This document shows positions 6,977-11,875 of a stretch of DNA of 11,875 nucleotides, piece after piece (the first letter of the stretch is position 1; each line of letters starts with the position of its first letter). The stretch is from Gammaproteobacteria bacterium (GTDB lineage: Bacteria > Pseudomonadota > Gammaproteobacteria > HK1): assembly GCA_020444775.1 (NCBI GenBank), contig JAGRHX010000417.1:1-11875 (forward strand), written 5' to 3'. A program made the position numbers and the translations under genes. The notes below the pieces were generated by a model. That model was not told the origin of the DNA, did not search any database, and was given only the letters and a program-made list of their open reading frames with translations.

Positions 6977-8064
6977 CGCGCTTGCACCGTGGACCCAGGG
7001 ATCGCAGCCGCGCCGGCCCGGGGCAGATCCGTCAACCGGATCGCGCCGCGCAGCCCGACGGCAACAACGCCACCGGCCGCATCCTCGACCATCGCGGTGA
7101 GCGGGAATCCGGCGGGCTGCGGCAACGGCCGGTAGGGCCCACCGGCGCGTGCGCCCAGGTACAGCGCCCCGTTCTCGTCGGCGAGCAACACCGAGCCGTC
7201 GGTGCGCACCAGACCCGCGCTCAGGGTGCGGGCTGTGGGCGCGACAAGGGCCGACCAGGTCCCGCCACCATCATCCGACAGCAGCAGCCGCCCGCGCAAC
7301 CCGAAGGCGAGCAGCTCACCGTCGGGCCCCGCGACGACGCCGAACAGGCTGCCTTGCGTCGAAGATGGCAGCCGCTGCGCGGACTGGCCATCGCTCGGCA
7401 AGCGCAGCACGAGACCTTGCTCGCCCACCAGCACGATGTCGCCAGCTCGCACTGCCGCCGCGTACAGATGCCTCTCTTCGGCCAGTCGCATCAGCTCGGT
7501 CAGCAGCGTCCAGCCGCGTCCGCCGTCACGACTCGCCATGCCGAGGCCGAATGCACCGAAGACGAGGACCCGCTCGCGGTCGACGCAGGTCACGGCCAGC
7601 CAGGGCTTGTCGGCACCCTCGTCAGCGAAGCCACGCGTCGACGATGCGATCGCGTCGGGTCTGACCAGGGCCGTGTCGGTGATCATCCGGTTGACGTCGC
7701 GGCCGTCGATCTGCCGTTGCCAGGTCTGCCCGCCATCGTCGGTCTTCAAGACCACGCCACGGTGGCCGACCGCCCACCCCGTGCGCGCGTCGGCGAAGCA
7801 CATCGCGGTCAGGGTCACGGACACGGGCACGCGCGCTTGCCGCCACTGTGCGCCCGCATCGTCCGACCACAGCACGTGACCGCGCTCACCGGCCACGACG
7901 ATTCGATCGCCGGCGCGCGCCGCCGTCACCAGCATCGACCGTGGCGCGAGTTGGCTCGCCAGCGCCGGCGTCGACAGCGTATCCATCGGCTCAGCCGACG
8001 AGAGGCCCGCGGCCAGCAACGCGGTGGCCACGAGCGTCCAAGCCGGGACTCGACCTTTCGCCAT
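6973..8064 (-). CDS. Secreted YCF48/BNR-repeat beta-propeller protein
   Basis: This 363-residue protein begins with a signal peptide (about 1 to 24: basic MAKGR, hydrophobic core, then SSA). The mature part is built of beta-propeller blades marked by Asp-box repeats at 67 to 74 (SDDAGAQW), 108 to 115 (TDDGGQTW), 178 to 185 (SRDGGRGW) and 263 to 270 (SDDGGGTW), plus recurring GxxGxVL strands. This resembles the YCF48 photosystem-assembly-factor family, which in non-photosynthetic proteobacteria often sits beside RND, DUF1302 and DUF1329 genes. A photosystem role is excluded by context; a periplasmic scaffold or partner of the RND transporter is my inference. It lies 47 bp after the DUF1329 gene and its stop overlaps the RND start by four bases. 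The Shine-Dalgarno AGAAGG is rather far (about 11 bases) from the ATG, so the start is probable rather than certain. Confidence 0.85.
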   Translation of the reverse strand: MAKGRVPAWTLVATALLAAGLSSAEPMDTLSTPALASQLAPRSMLVTAARAGDRIVVAGERGHVLWSDDAGAQWRQARVPVSVTLTAMCFADARTGWAVGHRGVVLKTDDGGQTWQRQIDGRDVNRMITDTALVRPDAIASSTRGFADEGADKPWLAVTCVDRERVLVFGAFGLGMASRDGGRGWTLLTELMRLAEERHLYAAAVRAGDIVLVGEQGLVLRLPSDGQSAQRLPSSTQGSLFGVVAGPDGELLAFGLRGRLLLSDDGGGTWSALVAPTARTLSAGLVRTDGSVLLADENGALYLGARAGGPYRPLPQPAGFPLTAMVEDAAGGVVAVGLRGAIRLTDLPRAGAAAIPGSTVQAR

Positions 8065-8111
8065 CCGCGTAGCTGCCTTCTGAGGATCCGGCGTGCCCGG
8101 CGACCGGCGCT

Positions 8112-9497
8112 CTAGCGTGCCAGCCGACCGGCGAGCGCCTCCGGCGAGAAGTAGCTCGCCGGCTTGCGCGCGAAGGGCCGGTACTGATCACCGCCGCCGT
8201 CGCCCATCGCGTAGTCGTACACCCAGCTGCCGGTCTGCAGGTTGAACAGGACATTGGTCGCGTTGTTGACCTGCGCCGGAATGTCCGGCGCCGCGAACGG
8301 CAGCATGAACTGAGTCCGCCACAGCTTGCCCTGCGCGTCCCAGCCGTCGTACAGCGCCGTGCCCCAGGTGTCTTCGTCGTAGTAGTAGACGCGTTTGGGC
8401 ACGGCATGGCGCTTGTCGGCCTTCAGGGTGGCCTCGACGACCCACACACGGTGCAGCTCCCAGCGCAGCTGCTCGGGCGCGAGGTGGTGCTCCGCGATCG
8501 CCTGCTCGTCGGGCACGGTCTGCAGCCGGTTGGTGTTGTAGGGGATGTACATCTCCTTCTTGCCGAGCAGCTTCCAGTCGAAGCGCTCCGGTGAACCGAC
8601 GCCGCCGAAGGTCTCGTCGACGAAGTTGACCCCCGAGGCGACCGCGTTGGGCGTGTCGAAGGCGATGTTCGGCGCCTGCCGGACGCGGCGTTGCCCGGCC
8701 AGGTACTGCCAGATCGACCTGCCCTTGGCGAAGTCGAAGGTCTCGTGGACCATCAACGCCTCGCCGGCACGGAACGCCGGCGCGGTGGTGACCAGGATCG
8801 CGTAGTTCAGGATCGACTCGCTGTTCTGCGCCGCCGACGAGTCGCGGTAGTAGTAGGGGTGCTGGGCCTCGTCGGTGTTCTCGCTGGCGAGCACCTTGCG
8901 ACCGTTGGCCGTCATCGACCAGGTCTTCATCCTGCTCAGCGAGGTCTCGCCGCGCCAGCGCGTGAGGTGGTTCATCCGCACCTCGAGCGCGGACTTCGGG
9001 ATCGGGAACGGCACGCCGCCATGGGCACCGACCACCGTCATCCCGTCGTTCTCGAGCTTGGCGCTGACCGCGTTGCGCGCCGTGTTGTCGTAGACCCACT
9101 GCGGCGCGGCGGCGCTTCGGCGTGTCGGATAGACGTCCAGGCGGAAGGTCTTGGGATACTTCTGGAGCATCGCCCGCACGCCCTCGGACAGCTTGTCCGA
9201 GTGCTGCGCCATGTTCTCGGCCGTGATCTTCAGCACCGGCTTGTCGGCCGCGAACGGATCGAACTGGCGATGACCCGGCTTGTAGTCGGGGGGCACGGTC
9301 GTCAAGCCACCGTCCCAGGCCGGGATCGTGCCGGAAGCGTTGCCGGCGCGCTCCGCGCCCATCGGCGTCAGGCGGCCGGTCAGCGCCTTGGCCTCCTCGG
9401 CGGTGACCGCGGCCTGGGCCGCTGCAGCGGCCAGGACGAGCGCAAGCGCTGCGACGGCAGCGTGCGTGCGAGTGGGTTTCGAGTAGGTGGGGTGCAT
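8112..9497 (-). CDS. DUF1329 family secreted protein
   Basis: This 461-residue protein has a clear signal peptide (about 1 to 29, Ala/Leu core ending AAAQA). The mature start AVTAEEAKALTGRLTPMGAERAGNASGTIPAWDGG is the hallmark of DUF1329, a family with a LolA/LolB-like lipid-binding fold that is periplasmic or outer-membrane associated. Length is close to the family norm and the frame is intact. It lies 24 bp after the DUF1302 gene, and these two families almost always occur together. A lipid or hydrophobic-compound carrier between the RND transporter and the outer membrane is a reasonable inference; no biochemical activity can be read from the sequence. CGAGGT eight bases upstream of the ATG supports the start. 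Confidence 0.9.
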   Translation of the reverse strand: MHPTYSKPTRTHAAVAALALVLAAAAAQAAVTAEEAKALTGRLTPMGAERAGNASGTIPAWDGGLTTVPPDYKPGHRQFDPFAADKPVLKITAENMAQHSDKLSEGVRAMLQKYPKTFRLDVYPTRRSAAAPQWVYDNTARNAVSAKLENDGMTVVGAHGGVPFPIPKSALEVRMNHLTRWRGETSLSRMKTWSMTANGRKVLASENTDEAQHPYYYRDSSAAQNSESILNYAILVTTAPAFRAGEALMVHETFDFAKGRSIWQYLAGQRRVRQAPNIAFDTPNAVASGVNFVDETFGGVGSPERFDWKLLGKKEMYIPYNTNRLQTVPDEQAIAEHHLAPEQLRWELHRVWVVEATLKADKRHAVPKRVYYYDEDTWGTALYDGWDAQGKLWRTQFMLPFAAPDIPAQVNNATNVLFNLQTGSWVYDYAMGDGGGDQYRPFARKPASYFSPEALAGRLAR

Positions 9498-9521
9498 GGC
9501 GATGTACCTCGTCGTCGATCG

Positions 9522-11183
9522 TCAGAAGGTGCGCGAAATCGACAGCGACACGAAGTCGCGGTCCGCATAGGTCTGCTTGAAGGTCTGGACGCCGTCGACC
9601 GCGACCGGCCCGCCTGACCCGAAGTAGTGCGTGTAGCCGGCGGCGAAGCGCCACAGGCGGTCGAAGTCGCCCTTGACCCCGATGGAGAAGTCGCCGCCAT
9701 GCTCCGGCCCGAAGCCGCCGACCGCCCCCGATCGACCATCGATCGTGTAGCCGACGCCGACCGGCACCGAGATGTCGACGCCGTCCAGCACCTGGAAGTA
9801 CTGCGGCTCGAACACGAAGCGCACCCCCAGCGCGTCGCGCGTCGTGTTGGGGTCGAGCGCGCCGGGGTTCTTGCGGACGCTGAGCACCCGGTTCCACGCG
9901 ACTTCACCGAGCAGCGTCGCGCCTTGCCACAGCGAGGACTGCGGCAGCAGGTAGATCATCGACACCTGCGCGTGCGCGGTGCGCCCGACCGCGTACAAGG
10001 GATTGCGGTCGTTGTCGCCGGTACCCGTCATGTCGGGCATCGTCATGCTGACCAGCGGCGCATTCGTTCGCAGCGACACCTCGGCGGCGACGTTGGCGTC
10101 GCCGATCGTCGTGCTGGCGCTGGCGCCGATCGAGCGCACCCCCTCGGGGAAGACGAGCACGTACTGCCCGATCATGTCGGCCGCGGAACCCGGACCGATG
10201 CCCGCACCCGGACGGACGTAGGTCTGGAAGTTGCGATCGTGGTACCGCGTCACGTACACCCCGAAGTCGGTACCGATCGAGTTGACCCGCCAGCGCAGCT
10301 GCAGCCCGCCCTGCCCCGAGTCGTCCGCCGCGATGTCGGCCGCGCGATAGAACGCCATCGGCGGGGCGAGATTGACCAGGATGCGTTCGCCTCCCGCATC
10401 GGCGATGTCCGCCGGGCTGAAGTAGCTTCCCGAGGCGGGCACGCGCGTACGCTCCCAGCGGAGCTGGTAGTACGCCCCGACCGAGACGGTCGGCGTGATC
10501 TGCAGCTGCGCCGAGACCTGGTTGACCGGCCGTCCGATCTCCTTGAACGGCGTGTTCGGCACCGACAAGGCCTTGATCGCATCGATCGGCAACTGGCCGC
10601 CGGCGATCCCGTTCCCTCCGAAGAAGAGGCTCTCACCCCACAGGAGCGAATGGCGACCCACCTTGACGTTGCCCTGCATGCCCCCGATGTCCACGTTCGC
10701 ATAGGCGAAGGCGTCCAGCAGCTCGCCCTTGCTGCCGTGCAGATCTCGAGTGGCACGCGTGAAGCGGTCTGGCGGCACGCTGGCCGCGCTGGCGGTCGAG
10801 GGCGAGTCGTGATCGGTACGACGGTGGTAGACGTCGTCGTACCAGGCCGCGGCGGATAGCCGCAAGCCGACGTTGCCGCGCGAGAGGTCGAGCTCGCCGA
10901 GCCAGTCCACGCGGTTGGAGATCAACCCGCGGCCGAAGTTGCGATCGCCGTCGTCCAGGTTCGGGTCGCCGACGAGCGCCGCCGACCGCCCCTCGACGCG
11001 TGCCGCGGCGCTGTACTTGAGCGTGTTGTCCAGACGCAGTCTCGAGTCGTCGCCGAGCGACATCTCGAAGGCCGACGCGGCGACGCCGTACCCGGTCAGC
11101 ACCGCTAGCGCGATCGACCGATATGCGCGTCCGCGCCCTGGTGACCGCCGCGTCACAGCGGCCCGGACTGTCGATTTCTTCAC
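9522..11183 (-). CDS. DUF1302 family outer-membrane beta-barrel protein
   Basis: This 553-residue protein has an unusually long basic n-region before the signal-peptide core (SIALAVLTGYGVAASA), with likely cleavage after Ala38 giving FEMSLGDDSRLRLDNTLKYS. Alternating beta-strand patterns run throughout, and the protein ends in SLSISRTF, a C-terminal phenylalanine in an amphipathic strand as expected for BAM-inserted barrels. The N-terminal mature segment, the length and the DUF1329 neighbour fit DUF1302. It is the first gene of the envelope operon and would provide an outer-membrane channel or docking site. The start is GTG, chosen because AGGAGG lies eight bases upstream and the MKK-type n-region follows. 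That Shine-Dalgarno sequence is part of a GGAGG-GA-CCTCC dyad. Confidence 0.87.
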   Translation of the reverse strand: MKKSTVRAAVTRRSPGRGRAYRSIALAVLTGYGVAASAFEMSLGDDSRLRLDNTLKYSAAARVEGRSAALVGDPNLDDGDRNFGRGLISNRVDWLGELDLSRGNVGLRLSAAAWYDDVYHRRTDHDSPSTASAASVPPDRFTRATRDLHGSKGELLDAFAYANVDIGGMQGNVKVGRHSLLWGESLFFGGNGIAGGQLPIDAIKALSVPNTPFKEIGRPVNQVSAQLQITPTVSVGAYYQLRWERTRVPASGSYFSPADIADAGGERILVNLAPPMAFYRAADIAADDSGQGGLQLRWRVNSIGTDFGVYVTRYHDRNFQTYVRPGAGIGPGSAADMIGQYVLVFPEGVRSIGASASTTIGDANVAAEVSLRTNAPLVSMTMPDMTGTGDNDRNPLYAVGRTAHAQVSMIYLLPQSSLWQGATLLGEVAWNRVLSVRKNPGALDPNTTRDALGVRFVFEPQYFQVLDGVDISVPVGVGYTIDGRSGAVGGFGPEHGGDFSIGVKGDFDRLWRFAAGYTHYFGSGGPVAVDGVQTFKQTYADRDFVSLSISRTF

Positions 11184-11270
11184 TGGAGGTCCCTCCTGTC
11201 GAACCGGTTGGGTCAGAGCACCACGATTCGCGACATCTCGCCCGCCGACGGCAGGGGCCGGTCGCCTTTT

Positions 11271-11295
11271 CGTTATTGCATATAATTAATCAAAC
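11271..11295 (-). promoter_or_regulatory. Probable promoter region of the envelope operon
   Basis: This is the only strongly AT-rich patch at this end of the window. Read on the minus strand it contains TTTGATTAATTATATGCAATAACG. TATATG and AATAAC are possible -10 elements and TTGATT a possible -35 element, but no pair has textbook spacing, so the exact start is unclear. The same patch is an imperfect dyad (TTG-N12-CAA), which could be an operator. It lies about 90 to 110 bp before the GTG of the DUF1302 gene. Confidence 0.45.
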
Positions 11296-11338
11296 TTCGC
11301 CGCCTGTATGTACGGGTTTGCCCGGATCCGAGGCTTCT

Positions 11339-11354
11339 TCGCTGGCGCCAGCGA
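11339..11354. repeat. 16-bp perfect palindrome, candidate operator
   Basis: TCGCTGGCGCCAGCGA is identical to its reverse complement. It lies about 45 to 80 bp upstream of the AT-rich promoter patch of the DUF1302 operon, a suitable place for an activator or repressor dimer. In GC-rich DNA such palindromes do occur by chance, and no regulator in the window clearly matches it. Confidence 0.35.
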
Positions 11355-11776
11355 CCCTGGTCAACGCCGGTGCAGCGTCCAGCGCGGCGCGCAGCGCTCC
11401 CATCGGGGCAACGCGCCGGACGCATCCATGGGCGACGGTGTCGCCAGCGACGCACACGAGCGAGTCGGCGGTTGCGGGTCGCGATGCCGGACCGCTGCGA
11501 CACGCAGCAAGAACGCATGGATCGCCCTGGTCGGAGTCGAAGGACGGCCCCTGTAGCCGAGCACCGCCCTGATGAGCCGGGAACGGGCGGGAGCGCTACT
11601 CCGACTGCGCTCGCCGAGCCGGCGCCAGGCCGGACCGTGACAGGCCGACGCAAACGCGCGTGACCTGCTCGAAGCCGGGAGTCACCGCCTCGCTGGCCAT
11701 CGGCAGCGGGGACAAGTCGGTCAGGCGGCGGCCGAGCTGCGAGGCCGCGTCAGCACGCGCTCGCCGGCCGGCAAGC

Positions 11777-11801
11777 GCGCGATGCGGTCAATCGCGCATC
11801 G
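11777..11801. other. Overlapping alternative hairpins after the metY-like gene
   Basis: Two mutually exclusive 7-bp stems can form: GCGCGAT (11777 to 11783) with ATCGCGC (11791 to 11797), and CGATGCG (11780 to 11786) with CGCATCG (11795 to 11801). They start about 22 bp after the stop codon of the metY-like gene. There is no T-run, so it is not a classical terminator, but it could stall transcription or protect the 3' end of the mRNA. Confidence 0.35.
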
Positions 11802-11822
11802 ACCGCGTCTGGACCGCGGCGC

Positions 11823-11875
11823 CTAGGCGGCCGCCAGCGCCTGGTCGAGATCGGCACGCAGGTCGTCGATGTGCT
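11823..11875 (-). CDS. C-terminal fragment, probably O-acetylhomoserine sulfhydrylase (MetY-like)
   Basis: Only the last 16 codons and the TAG stop are present: HIDDLRADLDQALAAA. The pattern (E)HIDDL-x-ADLDQAL is the usual C-terminus of PLP-dependent Cys/Met-metabolism enzymes, particularly O-acetylhomoserine aminocarboxypropyltransferases, which make homocysteine or methionine precursors. The codon frame ends cleanly and the peptide is amphipathic, unlike shadow frames nearby. With so few residues the family is a tentative call; a related cystathionine gamma-synthase-type enzyme is the main alternative. It is unrelated in function to the neighbouring operon and probably marks its edge. Confidence 0.5.
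   Translation of the reverse strand, partial: HIDDLRADLDQALAAA

Larger units (their letters stand above)
11184..11822. other. 639-bp region without a recognisable gene
   Basis: I translated this stretch on both strands and recognise no protein; open frames are short, rich in Arg/Ala/Gly and lack good ribosome sites. It holds the probable leader and promoter of the DUF1302 gene at its low end, a 16-bp palindrome at 11339 to 11354, a repeated 10-mer CGCCAGCGAC (11346 to 11355 and 11442 to 11451), and a hairpin-forming stretch just after the metY-like gene. Degenerate remains of a gene between about 11570 and 11820 cannot be excluded. Confidence 0.6.

Noticed and set aside
4610..7135. Very long plus-strand open frame opposite the RND gene
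   Set aside because: Its translation is rich in His, Arg, Asp and Glu with no hydrophobic or domain pattern, and it is antisense to a gene with clear family motifs. Long antisense frames are expected in high-GC coding DNA.
6973..8064. Photosystem II assembly factor role for the YCF48-like protein
   Set aside because: The family name comes from plastids. The signal peptide, RND neighbour and lack of any photosynthesis gene argue for an envelope role.
11281..11286. TATAAT on the plus strand as a promoter for a rightward gene
   Set aside because: No -35 element lies at suitable spacing and no credible plus-strand gene follows before the window ends.
11432..11446. Possible sigma-54 promoter upstream of the DUF1302 operon
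   Set aside because: It has GG and GC at the right spacing (TGGCGAC-N4-TCGC), but several mismatches to both elements. No paired GACAAAANCGTCA motif was noticed behind it, so it is not better than chance in GC-rich DNA.
11273..11663. Several overlapping open frames of 67 to 126 codons in the region beyond the DUF1302 gene
   Set aside because: They are Arg/Ala-rich, overlap each other on both strands, lack ribosome sites and show no known motif.

Overview
The window looks like chromosome of a high-GC, aromatic-degrading Gram-negative bacterium. A beta-proteobacterium of the Azoarcus/Thauera/Aromatoleum kind is my best guess, inferred from gene content and base composition rather than proven. 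Every convincing gene lies on the minus strand, so transcription runs from high to low coordinates.

Right edge (11875 to 11823): the last 16 codons of a gene that resembles the C-terminus of an O-acetylhomoserine sulfhydrylase. Then 639 bp without a gene (11822 to 11184), which holds a 16-bp perfect palindrome and the most AT-rich patch of that end, the likely promoter region of the next operon.

Envelope operon (11183 to 3535): five tightly packed genes encode a DUF1302 outer-membrane barrel-type protein, a secreted DUF1329 protein, a secreted YCF48/BNR-type beta-propeller, a 12-TM RND/MMPL-type transporter (4-nt ATGA overlap with the propeller gene), and a universal stress protein fused to a hemerythrin domain. 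Together they look like an envelope-spanning transport system for a hydrophobic compound, plus a cytoplasmic sensor or protective protein. The substrate is unknown.

Regulator and meta-cleavage operon (3440 to 1): a DmpR/XylR/MopR-type sigma-54 activator follows. Residues corresponding to the phenol-binding and zinc-binding residues of MopR are conserved at a constant offset. It ends at a clear rho-independent terminator. Just beyond lie two copies of a 13-bp motif in opposite orientation 31 bp apart, a candidate IHF site, and a near-consensus -24/-12 promoter. This promoter should drive a plant-type [2Fe-2S] ferredoxin (XylT/DmpQ type), catechol 2,3-dioxygenase (XylE/DmpB type) and acetylating acetaldehyde dehydrogenase (DmpF/MhpF type, first 15 codons only).

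Working model: a phenolic effector activates the regulator. It turns on ring cleavage of a catechol, the ferredoxin keeps the dioxygenase iron reduced, and the final acetaldehyde is converted to acetyl-CoA. The neighbouring envelope operon may export or import the aromatic substrate, a toxic intermediate or a related lipid. No RNA genes, CRISPR arrays or insertion sequences were seen.
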